A stretch of 64,000 nt of DNA from Tethya wilhelma (Eukaryota > Porifera > Demospongiae > Tethyida > Tethyidae): NCBI GenBank assembly GCA_964030475.1, contig CAXIPT010000001.1:3403249-3467248 (forward strand), in the 5' to 3' direction. The notes below the pieces were generated by a model. That model ran no database searches, was not told where the DNA came from, and was given only the letters and a program-made list of their open reading frames with translations. The position numbers were made by a program, and so were the translations under genes. Positions 1-11,822 of the stretch are shown in pieces (within the stretch, counting starts at the first letter, position 1; each line of letters begins with the position of its first letter).

Positions 1-915
1 ATACATAATATAGTCAGGAACAAATTAGACACTAAGGGACATTTACACACCTTCCATCACAGTGCGCTCTTGAGCAAGATCTCTGCATGACATAGCTGGA
101 TTATCGAAGGTTCCGTACGTGGCTGATGGATCACTTGATAGACCCATATACTTCTGGTGGGTAGCTGAAACTTGGCAGCCTTGACAGTAGCCAGGGGGAC
201 CCTGCATCACACATCTCAATTAGTAAATGTTTACAAATTTAATAATTAATGGGTTGATTTACAGGAGGTCCGGCGGCTCCTCTTGGACCAGGATGTCCCT
301 TCTCTCCATCACGTCCATCACTACCAGACTGTCCAGCTGGTCCAGGTGGACCGTTTGCTCCAGGAATACCAGCCTCTCCGGATGGACCAGTATTTCCTCT
401 TTGTCCCTAAAGTAATATACAATTGATTAATTAAAAGAGCAAAAAAATAGTAAATATTGTCTTACAGATGGTCCAGGGGGTCCAGAAGGTCCAGTTGATC
501 CACGTTGGCCTGCTGGTCCAGTGTTTCCTGGGGGTCCTGGGTTTCCTGGACGACCGGTGAATCCCTTGTCTCCCTTCTCACCTGCATTAAACAACAAATA
601 CACTGGTAACTGTTATTCAATAATAAATATATTTAAAAATACCCTGAAGTCCACGAGCTCCATCACTTCCTTGTTCTCCTTGGCTACCCTTGATTCCACG
701 CTCTCCTCGACGTCCTTCAGGACCAGCTGGTCCAGCATCTCCTTTAGTTCCTGCAGCACCAGGCACTCCAGGGGCACCAGGAGCACCAGTAAATCCCTAA
801 ATACATACAATTAAAGAAGTATAATTATAATCTTTATGTAAGTGTTCTGTTGTGAACTTACTGGTTGTCCAGGAGGTCCAGCAGGTCCAGAGCTTCCTGC
901 GGCACCTGGATCTCC
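1..915 (-). CDS. Fibrillar-type collagen, 3' portion (partial)
   Basis: Minus-strand exons encode uninterrupted Gly-X-Y repeats: 862-915 (exactly 54 bp, the classic fibrillar collagen exon size), 643-796, 466-581 and 263-406, all with GT-AG borders and matching phases. Exon 51-201 ends the triple helix (GPPGYCQGC) and enters a globular region with DNPAMSCRDL, which resembles the start of the fibrillar collagen C-propeptide (COLFI), where a CRDL-type motif is conserved. The rest of that domain and the stop lie beyond base 1. The 5' exons are lost at the GT repeat and gap at 992. The product would be a secreted trimeric matrix collagen. The collagen type rests on one short motif. It may be the missing 3' end of the collagen at 23555-27767. 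Confidence 0.8.
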
Positions 916-944
916 CTGTTTATTGTGGTGTGGTGGTGGTATTG

Positions 945-945
945 G

Positions 946-991
<46 letters not shown>

Positions 992-992
992 N

Positions 993-1055
<63 letters not shown>
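945..1055. repeat. GT microsatellite, contig gap, CT microsatellite
   Basis: A (GT)n tract runs to 991, a single n stands at 992, and a (CT)n tract follows to about 1055. Two different simple repeats meeting at an unknown base mark a contig join. Minus-strand collagen exons lie to the left and a plus-strand Hedge exon to the right. Both genes lose their 5' ends here, so adjacency of the two genes is not proven. Confidence 0.95.
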
Positions 1056-1059
<4 letters not shown>

Positions 1060-1061
1060 AG

Positions 1062-1854
1062 GTCGATCTGTGAGAATAACCGTACGACGAAGAAGAATCT
1101 CTTTGCTGCTCAAGCTGGCTGTCCAAGCTGGATTTGACTGGGTGGTCTATGCTTCTCTTGACTACGTTCGACTGAGTGTCATACCAGATGGTGAGCAATC
1201 TTAGCTAATAGCAGTAGCACATCAAACCTGTATGCATGATGTTTGTGACCAAATACAAAGTGAGATAAATGTCGGCGTGCACTGATTAAAGCTTTCTTGT
1301 TGTCTCGTTGTTTTCACTCTTACCTCTGTGATCCAGCCACATGTGTATATCTCCTGTGTACATACAGCACACACACACACACTCACTCATTGCAAAACAT
1401 GGAGTCTGTTTGATTCCAAATATTGACTCTCAATCGTGGAGTAAACACCCTGTATGTTGAGCCCACACATGGGTGCTTTGAAGAAGACCGTACCTACACG
1501 GTGACACATGTAGATTAGGTGTACGGACTGGGTGGATGCTTTGGCAATATAAGGAGATATAAGCTTGAGTAAAGGATTAAAATTTGAATATTTGGAGTGG
1601 ATGATCATTTTTATCCATCACATCCAGTCTTGTGGTACATGGGGTACACTTGACAGATGTCCCTTAGCTGTGTGTACTATTGTATGCAGGGGAAGTGGTT
1701 GCTAGGTTACAATGATCTGTTATCAAGCAGAAACCTTCAACATGATTCTATTGGGACCGATGTTTTAGTGTATATTATGCATTTTATTGTTGTGTAGTAA
1801 TAATGATGTTGTGTCCTCTGTTGAGAGTTGGATGTAAATGATATTAGCCATGGA

Positions 1855-1897
<43 letters not shown>

Positions 1898-4125
1898 TGT
1901 GTGTTTGTGAGAGTGTGTGCTGTATTGCCTGCTGTGAGGAATACCTTCATCCATGATGTCATTAGCTCCTCTAGTCACTACCATAACAATTCCCAGCAAT
2001 TGTTTGTCGACGCACAATCTTTATTGTTGTCTCTCTCTCTTTTGTGTGTGTGTACAGTTTGTGATGTGAATGTGGATTTGGTGTTCATGTTGGATCAGTC
2101 TGGAAGTGTTGGAGCAGTCAATCACGGCATTGCTCTTCAGTTCATGCAAGATGTAGTGTCCTTCTTCAATATCTCAGCCAATTCGACACAGGTTGGTACA
2201 ATTCTCTATTCCTGGAGGACATAAGAGTGGTTATTATTGTTAATTCTTAAAACTAGTTTCTTTTCTCTGTTGCACACAATGTTCAAAGCTTCTTCTTCAC
2301 TTCATTTCTTAATCCCCCCCCACAGGTTGGACTAGTAACCTATTCTAATGGTGCAACTGTGGAGTTTACTCTGAATGAATTCAACACTCTTCACTCCTTG
2401 CTCTTTGCCCTGAATGGTGTTCGATACACAGGTAGGTATATAGTCAAATTATGAACCTTATTTGATTCAATTCCTCTAACTCATGCACTCTGTTCTATAC
2501 CCAGGTGGTTGGACCAATACTGCCTTTGCCCTATACCTAACATCCCTTGTGCTGGACTCCAGTCAGCAGTATGGTGCCAGACCAGCCTCCCAAGGGGTAC
2601 CAAAGATAGCTGTGCTGATTACAGATGGACGATCCAACCTCTACAGCATCAGTGAGGTTGCCCCTCATCTGAGAAACTCAGGGGTTCAGGTCTACACTGT
2701 GGGAATTGGAGACATCTATCTACCAGAACTGCAGTTCATTGCAAGTGATCCCGACAGTCTACACGTGTTCCTCTTGCGTTCTTTCTCAGATGCACCGAAT
2801 TTTGTCGACTTTCTCAGTTTCACAGCTTGTGATAGTAAGTGTGTGTGTGTGTGTGTATGTGTGTGTGTTCATTTTATGCTGCTCTGGGGGACGGTCTTGA
2901 TTGATTTGTTTGAAGTATGTGGGGGTCACATTTGTTGTGTCTTGTGTGCTCTCCCAGCACCTGCCATTGTGGAGCCCGGGGATAACACCACCACTGAAGT
3001 GGAGGAGGATGAGTTTCGTTTCTTTCAGTCTGAGTGTGCTGCCTTCTCACAGACGGTCATGATTGAACAGATTGATCTTGTGGGCAGCTGTAGCTTGTAT
3101 GCTTCAACTCAAGTTCAAAATCCAGGTGGGCTTGTGATGATAATTTTACAAACTGTTTGGATGGAAATTGCTTATTATTTTTTTGGTGCATGATGATACA
3201 ACTTGTGTACTGTTTTTCTAAGGTCCCCTGAGTCCAAGTGATATGGTTGTAAGGAATGAGAACCAACAAACAAGAAGGAGATCCGTGCACCTCAGATTCT
3301 CACACCAGAGCCTTCACAGAGTAAGAGTTGGATGACACACACGTAGATCTCCATTACACAATTTAACTAAAATTTCATATACTCTAAGCACCTGACTCTC
3401 ATAGCAGAGGGTATGAACCTTAAAGAATGCACATTAGAGTAGCTTGTTTAAACAGTCAATCAGGATGTTTGCATAGTTTTGATAAAACTTAAGGGTGCGT
3501 ACACATTGCATCCAAATTTGTATCTGCAAAAGGTCAGCTATTGAATTGTGCGCACACTCACACTTTCAGTTGGTGGCAATAGAGCCCTTATGATGATGGG
3601 TACAGTGCATGTTGTAGCAGCTACCAGTCCACAGCTTCTCTCCCAAAGCTTGGCAGGAGGAAGTGGAGTCCTTTGATAGAACTTGATTAATCGATTAATT
3701 CTTTAATCACATCCTTTAATGGGAATAATTGGCTCAACTTCTGTGGTTGCTGTGCTCTATTGGTAGCTCACGTACACACACGCTAGCTCTACAATATCCC
3801 ATGGGCTCCTCATGCATTGAATAATTATATAGCCCATGGGCATCTCACTGGTTACGGCCCACAGTCTCCTAGCTGAATCTCATACGCTAATTTTATTCCA
3901 AGTTCATATGCATTCTGTGTGTAGTTTGTCTACTGGTCTGTGAGAGGTCACTATGTTCACAACACCTTCAGTGTCATCATCTGGGACAGTATATTTCAGG
4001 AGGACTACTACACAGTCTATGTGGCGGAGGGTGTGAGTGGCCGTGTCATCTTTGACCTCAATACGGAGCTCAGAACCACCAACGTCACGTAAGTAGAGGA
4101 ACATGTTGGTGTTTTTTTTGCAAAG

Positions 4126-4175
<50 letters not shown>

Positions 4176-7100
4176 TACATGTGTTTGTCTTGTGGTTTTG
4201 TAGTTATTCTGTATCATTTTGCAAACAAAACATGACCAGCTGCACACAAATGAAGTGCAAAGCATGTCGAAAGAGTAAAACAATTTGTACTAATGCTTAT
4301 AATGACAGTGTTATCCTCCTAAACAGATTCAACTACACCATCACTGAGGGCAATGAAGGAGGCTCTTTCCAAATAGGACTCCAGACCGGACTCCTCTCTG
4401 TTGTGTCTCCATTAAATGCTGACCAAAATGACTACATCCAGCTCACGATCGTAGCTCAAAACTCCCAGTTCTCCTGCCATCGTGGACGTGTCATCATCAA
4501 GGTCATAGTCATTAGAGACAACATTGAGTTTCCTGACACTCCACCTGTGTCGATCCCGGAAAACTCGGACATTGGTACTCCGGTTACCATGGTAACAGCC
4601 ACTGGTGCTGATGGTTCTCTTGTGTATTCAATTATTGGAGGTAATGTTGGGGGTGCCTTTCAGATCGACCCAAGCAGTGGTTCGATAACAGTCGCCTCTC
4701 AACTGGATTTTGAAAATCAGGATACGTACTCTCTTACGATTCAAGCTGAGAGCAGTGCGACGGGTCGTAATGGCTCTGTTGTACAGATCATCAACATTGA
4801 TGATGTCAACGAACTACCCTTGTTCACTAACCCCTGTGCCTCGTCTGGAACTTGTACCTTCTCTGTCGATGAAAACCAACCTGAGAACACCCTGGTGGAT
4901 ATTCTCACGGCCTCTGATCCAGATCTCCCTGCCTCTCCCAACGGGATGCTAGACTTTGTCATCATTGCCCCTCAAGGTAGCACTGTCCCTTTCAACATCC
5001 AGGGGGTTGGTCGGCAAGCCGAATTGAGGACAACTAAAGAGTTTGATCGTGAAATGAGAGACTCTTACAGCTTCTCCGTTAGAGTCACAGATAGAGGCAC
5101 TCCCTCGCTCTTCTCTGAGTTAATGGTGACCGTCACTATTGGTGATGTCAATGACAATGCCCCTGTGTTTATGCGACCTCCAGTGCTGCTCCATGTTCTT
5201 GAATCAACCGCAGTGATGACTGGTATCACTCAGTATTTTGCAAGTGATGAGGACATTGGTACAAATGGGGAAATCATTTTCAGTATTTCATCAACTGCTG
5301 GTGGTCCATTGCCTTTCGAAATCGATCCTCTTAGCGGCAATTTATTTGTCAGTGAAAACCTCGACTTTGAAAACATCACTTTCTACACCATCAATGTGAC
5401 CGCCAGTAACCCAGATGGACTCCAACAGACTACCATCCAAACTCCCATCCTCATCCTGGACATCAACGACAACCCTCCAGTTTTCTCGCAAGACGTGTAC
5501 GTTGGATCCATAGAGGAGAACTCCTTGGATGGTGCCGTCATACTGAGTGTCTTGGCGACGGATAGAGACACCGGTAGCAATGGTATGATAGAGTTCTCCA
5601 TCGTGTCTGGAAACACCGATGGCTTGATCGCAATCAATCCCGGCAGTCCCAATATCGGAGTGGTCCAGATGTCGGTGATGGGCAACATCGACAGAGAGCA
5701 GATCCAATCGTTTGATCTCTTGATTCGAGCCAACGACCTTGGAACTCCTCAAATGGAGGACTTTGCTCGAGTGCTCATCACCGTGCTCGACATCAACGAC
5801 CACCCTCCAACTTTCCTGCCTCCGTTCTACAGCGCATCTCTCAGAGAGGATGCCCCAACCATGGACATCCTGGACGTGTTTGCATTTGATCTTGACCAGC
5901 CGGGAACGGAGAACACGGAGCTATCGTTTGAAATCACTGGAGGCAACACTGGTGGTGTGTTTTCCCTCACCAAGTCGGGCCCTTCCACTGCCACCTTGAG
6001 ACTGGTTGGTGAGCTCGACTTTGAATCGTTCCAGGCATACCAGCTTGAAGTGACAGCTAGAGACCAAGGAGAGCCTCAAATGAGTGGAACAGCCACCATT
6101 AACATCACGGTGATAGACATCAATGAAAATCCTCCCGTAGTCGGAGACAACCAGACCATTGAAGTAGCAGAGAATACGCCTGTGAATGTCGTCCTTGCGA
6201 TGATCAATGCGTCTGACAGCGACAGCACTATGATCACATTCACCATCACCTCAGTGGAAGGTGTGGGGGTCAATGGAGACATTGCTATGGGCGTCTTCGA
6301 TATTGACACCCAAGGGATCATCACTCTCGAAAGTGAACTCGATTTTGAAACAAGTCCTTCGTACGTCATCACGATAGTGGTCTCCGACGGCCAGCTTACC
6401 ACAACCACCATGCTCACGGTCAATGTGCTCGACGTGAATGAGGTGGCACCCATATTCAATGGCAACACTGAATTCAGTGTAGAAGAGGAGCAGCCTAGTG
6501 GGACTGTAGTTGGTACCGTCCAGGCTACAGATGGAGATGCCACATCCAACATCACGTATCAAATTGTAGATGGAGAGATTTCGTCACTGTTTGTCATTGA
6601 TGAGACAATGGGTGTCATAAGAACAAGTCGTGTTCTCGACCGAGAACAGTTGGTCCAGCAGTTCAGTCCTTCCAGGGGCTCAACAGGTGTCCTCGTGATT
6701 CACGCCACTGATGGTATGTTCTTTACCTTTGCCAACATTAGCATCACTCTCGAGGACATCAACGACAATCCACCCGTTTTTGAGCAGATCTCCAATGACT
6801 TTCTAGCTACTGTGTTGGAGAATCGTGAGCCCGGTGAGCCAGTCTTCAATGGCGCAGCTATGGACCTTGACATTGGTTCCAACGGTGAAGTGACCTACAC
6901 TCTTGAGGTCCCAGACCTCTCTCCTGGAGAAGCTGTCCCATTTGTCATCAATCCCACGACTGGAAAGGTGACCACCTCCCAATCTTTGGACAGGGAGGAG
7001 AGAGATATATACACAGTGGTAGTGACTGCCAGCGACAATGGAGAGTCTCCGCTGTCCACCAGTGCCAGTGTCACTGTAACCGTACTGGATGAAAACGACA

Positions 7101-8900
7101 ATGCTCCTGTCTTCTCCCAGGCTCAGTACATGGTCACGATCCCTGAGAACACACCAACACCATTCGATGTGATACAAGTTGAGGCTAGTGATTTGGACGA
7201 GGGCTCCAATAGTAACATCTCCTTCTCCATTCAATTCACCGACCCTTCCTCCTCTGTTGAACTGTTTACAATTGATTCCACATCGGGGGAAATTACCCTG
7301 ACCTCGCCACTGGATTTTGAAACGACTCCTCTCCACAATCTCACGGTAGTGGCCCGGGACTCTGGTGCTCCTCCTCAGAGTGCCATGGTGCCGGTGCTGG
7401 TGAATGTGGGCAACGTGGATGAAGTCCCTCCGAGGTTTGATGGGCCATGTACCGTGTCTGTGGACGAGTCGGTCATGCCTGGTGATCCTATCATGCAGTG
7501 TGTTGCTATTGACATTGATGATGTCACCAACAGCACTACCGGCGCTGTGACGTATGTAATTCTATCGGGCAACATCGACAACACCTTCAGCATTGCCAAC
7601 GACGGCACCATCACTGTCGAGAGAGCCGTGGACAGAGAAACAATCGATTTTTATTCCATTTTGATTCAAGCCACCGACTCAGTAGGACTCTCTGATACTA
7701 CCCTATTGAATGTGACTATTACTGACGTGAATGACAATTCTCCACAGTTCGTCGCACTTCCAGCAACTCGTACCATCACTTTGGATGAGATCCAATCGCA
7801 CGAGATTCATTTCTTTACCGTTGAAGCCACGGACGCTGATATTGGTGCCAACGCTGAGCTTGAGTACTCCATTACACAAAGGACACGACTGATTAACGGC
7901 ATCGACACTCAACTGGACATTACTGTCACTGATCGTGGTACTCCACCTCGCTCCAGCACCTCCCAATTGACCTTCTTGTTCGAGCCCCCCTGCACCCTTC
8001 AGGCTTACACGGTCAATTCAACCGATGGAAGGGTATTTTCTGAATTTCTGTGCAGCGTGACCGTCGAGCCATCCAGAGTTGATGTCACACTGGGGAACAA
8101 CCTCCACTTGTTTTGTAATGTCCTCAGAAACACCGAAGCTACCTTTGAGTGGGTACACAATGGCACCTCCATTACATCACCGGCTGTCCTACCTCCATCT
8201 GAGCAGGCTGGGGAGTTGAACGTGGAGGGAGTCACCTTCCAGGATGCTGGAGAGTACGCCTGCAGAGTTATGACTGGCGTTGGTAGTTTGCAGAGTAGCA
8301 ATGCTGTTGTTGGAATATTAGGTGAGTTGGATTGAGAGTGTGCATTTGATTTTAATATAATTATGAGTGAGAAAAAATGAAGGTCATTTGCCTTTTTTCC
8401 CCTTCCTTTTTCTATACAGTTCCTCCTGTTATAACAATCCCTCCTGAGAGTGCCACTCTTGCACTGGGACGAGGTTTTCAGCTCAGCTGTTTTGCTGAAG
8501 GTGTCCCAGACCCTACTATAGAATGGACCAGGTACTGTAACCTTTTCTCTTTCTTGTTCTGTATTGACACCTATACAACTTAAATGTGACCTTTTTTTCC
8601 TTTCTTTCTTCTTTCTTTTCCCTTCTCTTAGGCCATCAGTTGAAGGAGGTAATGTAGCTGTTGAAGAAGTGCCTAACAGAATTTTTGTTCGTGGAACATT
8701 TTTGATCTTTTTTGACTTGCAAGATGGAGACCAAGGTGTTTACACCTGCAATGCTGTCAATCCAGCTGGATCAGTTAGTGCTTCAGCCAATATTGGTATA
8801 TTTGGCCTGTCCAATGTGGTCAATGTTGAGGTTGTTGAGTTTGATAATGCCAACATGGAGAATACTTGTCATGAACTTGACAGTGCTGAATTTGAGGTGA

Positions 8901-8941
<41 letters not shown>

Positions 8942-10687
8942 ACTAAAGTTAACCCTTTTCTCTCCTACAATTATAGACTGCGATGACTGATATCACAGGT
9001 GTTGATACCATGGTGACTGATGCCAATGGGGAAAACCTCTGTAATCAGACCCTCTGCAGCCCTTCTCCTTGTTATAATGGTGGATCATGTGAGCTCTTAT
9101 CAGATGTGGTTGACAGCTACAAGTGTACCTGTGCTCTGGGCTACACTGGAGTGGACTGTGAGAACGACATTGATGAATGTGAAAACAGTGAGTATATATC
9201 AATTTCCCTCCTACTGGCTTCATGTATAGCTATATATAAGTACCGTAAAAATTAATGTGCCATTTCAAAGACTCCAAAACACACTCTAGCTATGTCTTGT
9301 CTGCTACCCTAATTATACAGATCCTTGTCTGTTCGGAGGCTCCTGTACCAACACAGACGGTTCCTTCATGTGCACCTGTCTTCCCGACTTCACTGGAGAC
9401 CGCTGTCAATACAGCACCGTGTGTGAGACACAAGCTCCCTGTGCCGACAATGAGTCCTGTGTTGCCACCGTGGTCAACTCTCAGGGCTTTGTCTGCTCAC
9501 TAGTGGATGAGGATGAAGCTGTAACAGTGAGTCCGGGGGGTGATGGTGGTGATATGACTGCCGGAGCTCTGGACAACCAAGTGAACAACCTACAAGAGAT
9601 GCAATCGGTTAGTGACAGCTGTGTGTGTGTGTGGAATCTCAATCTAGTGTACACTGTGGGATACCAGCAGGGTATACAAGGAAAGGCATGTAAAAACTTG
9701 AAATGTGTTTGTGTGCATATTTAGTAGCAATGTGCTGTCTCTGCATTGTGGGATGTGGCGTGTCTGACTATATATTGATCAGCTTAGTAATGCTGGATGT
9801 GTCATTGATCACGTATTTCCTTATGATGTATATAACTTATTGTTCTCTCTCTCTCTCTATGTGTGTGTGTGTGTGTATTCTCCTGCCATTCACCCTAGAC
9901 TGCCAATACCCAACAAAAGAGGAGACGTCGTCAAGCTATTCAAGATTTTGGCTTTGTTACAGCTTGTGAGGCTAGATTCTTAGAGTCATCCCGTAACCCT
10001 GGAAACTTGGTCCTAGTGTGGGCTTGTCCTGATGGACTTGACCCACCTAGTGGCGAAGAGCTGGATGCCATTTGTGAGGACCTCTTTGCCCGTGGACTAG
10101 TCACCTCCTGCAGTTCACCAACTGGTGTAGCATTCGAGCAAGCACCCATTGAACCACTCCCTAGTACCACGTAAGCTATGAAGAATTGAGAATGTACATC
10201 AAGGCTAAACATAACCATTTTTTCTTTCCTTCTTTTTTTTTTCTTTTCTCTTCTCCCTCAGGATCTCTATCTCCTTTATTCTTGTTGGTGAGAATGGAGA
10301 GCCCCTCTCTGGTCAAGAGGCACTCAAACTCCTACAGGAGACACAGGCTTTGGAGAGGTTACGAGAGCTGGGCTACCAGGCAACCAACTTCACAGCAGCA
10401 GTGACACCACCATTGGAACCAGCACCTGTGCAGAGTAAGTAATTGGACTGTGTCATACACACAGTCATGAGCATTGTATATTATGTATTATAATCTCTCA
10501 CTGAAATCCGTTGTTATTTTGCCAAATTTATAGTCATATAAACAAACGATATCATACACTCACACACACCAGGTGCTCCTATTGGATTGATAGTGGGACT
10601 CATAGTGCCAGTGGTGTTGGCAGCTGTCCTCTGTGGAGTGGTGTTCACGGTCGTTTGGCTAGTTAAAGTCAGACGGTCAAGAAACAA
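1062..10687 (+). CDS. hedgling: Hedgling-like Hedge-VWA-cadherin-Ig-EGF transmembrane protein (5' and 3' partial)
   Basis: Exon 1062-1190 encodes GRSVRITVR...[22 protein letters not shown], closely matching the C-terminal part of the hedgehog signalling (Hedge) domain. It splices in phase to 2056-2190, the start of a VWA domain with a DQSGS MIDAS motif, continuing through 2327-2431 and 2505-2834 (ITDGRS). Linker exons 2958-4089 follow. One 4-kb exon (4327-8321) carries about ten cadherin repeats, with calcium motifs such as DVNDNAPVF and DINDNPPVF, then an Ig domain. Exons 8420-8531 and 8632-8895 encode a second Ig, 8977-9606 encode EGF-like modules ([12 protein letters not shown]), and 9898-10434 a juxtamembrane region with a furin-like KRRRR site. 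Exon 10572-10687 is a single membrane span followed by basic residues. The signal peptide, first half of Hedge and cytoplasmic tail are lost at gaps 992 and 10807. Hedgling has no autoprocessing Hint domain and is thought to be a cell-surface protein. Confidence 0.9.
4132..4173 (+). repeat. GT microsatellite in hedgling intron
   Basis: Pure (GT)n just upstream of the large cadherin exon. It makes an artificial upstream extension of that reading frame; the real exon begins after the TAAACAG acceptor at 4326. Confidence 0.9.
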
Positions 10688-10806
10688 GTGAGTCTCCTCT
10701 TAAGGGTCATGGTTGCCCGGGTCACACAATTGGTTGCATTGCAATCTTTATTGGCAGTTACCTTTAGTGGATGAAGAATCTCTAATTATTATTATTACTA
10801 TCAAAA

Positions 10807-10807
10807 N
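10807..10807. other. Assembly gap (single n)
   Basis: A lone n separates the intron after the hedgling membrane exon from coding sequence of a MYND-finger protein. The hedgling tail and the start of the MYND gene are both missing, so the break may hide substantial sequence. Confidence 0.9.
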
Positions 10808-11557
10808 ACCTTACAAACTTGAGACGACACAAGTCTACAGTCCTTCTCTGAATGAGAAGGGAGAGGAGATACCTGATGCTGCTCCCAAATTAACGGTTGT
10901 GTCCAAAATTACTCTACTTCCTAAAGATTCACCAAGTGTGTTGTGTTTGTCAGTGTGTGGCATACATGCAATGATGTTGTATTAACTGCTTATCATCTTT
11001 TAGAACAAGATGATCCCACTATTGTTGAACTCTCAGATGACCATGAAGAATCAGAGGAAGAACATCATGGCGAAAATGACAAAGAACAAAAAGCAGCTTC
11101 TGTTGGAAATGACAAAGGAGAGGAAGCTTCCGATCAACTACAAGCCACTGCTTCTTCTAAGAGTGGTAAAAAGAAACCAAAGCACAAGAAGAAGAAGACT
11201 AAAACTAGTACCAGAAGCAGCCATTCCTTGACATCTCTACCGGATAGCCATATCGCTGAAGATCAACACCCCTCTGCCACTCCCATTCCCATTCGTCCCA
11301 TTGATGACATTGATCTTGATGATGGTGCTGCCTCGGTGACTAGTCCAGACACCAGTGCAAAGCCCCGGAAAACTGCTCGGGATAAGTTCAAGTCTTGTGA
11401 GAATTGTGGATCAGAGATAGTGGAGAGGATTCTTGTGTGTGCTGGGTGTAAGAAAGTGGCTTACTGCAACTACCGATGTCAGAAGGCTAATTGGAAGGTT
11501 CATAAGAAGACCTGCTCCTATGCTCTAAAGAAAGATATTAAAGATTGCACTGGTTGA
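10808..11557 (+). CDS. MYND zinc-finger protein (5' partial)
   Basis: Two exons are visible: one from the gap to about 10938 (LETTQVYSPSLNEKGEE...), then 11004-11557 after a TCTTTTAG acceptor. The central part is strongly acidic, then lysine-rich (KKKPKHKKKKTK), as expected for a nuclear or chromatin-associated protein. The C-terminus is a MYND finger with the full ligand series: CENC, CAGC, YCNYRC and HKKTC. MYND fingers bind proline-rich partner peptides. Low-complexity acidic/basic sequence plus a terminal MYND does not define a named family here. It could formally be the hedgling tail, since it follows the membrane exon across the gap, but a MYND tail is not known for hedgling and a separate gene is more likely. 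Confidence 0.7.
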
Positions 11558-11639
11558 ACCTATCTATGTACTTTTTTTTACTGATTTACAAACAAATCTG
11601 TTGTATGGTTACTTGCATTTCAGATTGTGAATGTGAGCG

Positions 11640-11650
11640 TGCGCATGCGT
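11640..11650. promoter_or_regulatory. NRF-1-like palindrome upstream of the glycosyltransferase
   Basis: TGCGCATGCGT lies about 180 bp before the ATG at 11823, in the short space after the MYND gene. It matches the core of the NRF-1 site (GCGCATGCGC) and recurs at three other promoters in this window. Confidence 0.45.
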
Positions 11651-11822
11651 AGACGTTCTACAATTCAAAGAAAAGTCGCGGGAACGTCTTTAGAGATAAA
11701 CAGTTGATACACATGCCAAAAGTGGTCAAGCGTAGGTAGGCGAGTCTGCTTATTGAAAAGTTCAATGCAGGTGAAAATTTTCACAAAGTTTCGTTCTTTT
11801 ATAGGGTGTACAGCTGAAAAAT

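Noticed and set aside
842..1204. Long plus-strand frame through the GT/CT repeats
   Set aside because: It reads poly-Cys-Val and poly-Ser-Leu through microsatellites and crosses the gap. Only the part from 1062 on is a real (Hedge) exon.
5342..7336. Minus-strand frames of 100-180 codons inside the cadherin exon
   Set aside because: Shadows of the 4-kb plus-strand exon; no domains and no splice context.
10808..11557. MYND region as the cytoplasmic tail of hedgling
   Set aside because: A contig gap separates them, and a MYND tail is not known for hedgling. Kept as a separate partial gene.
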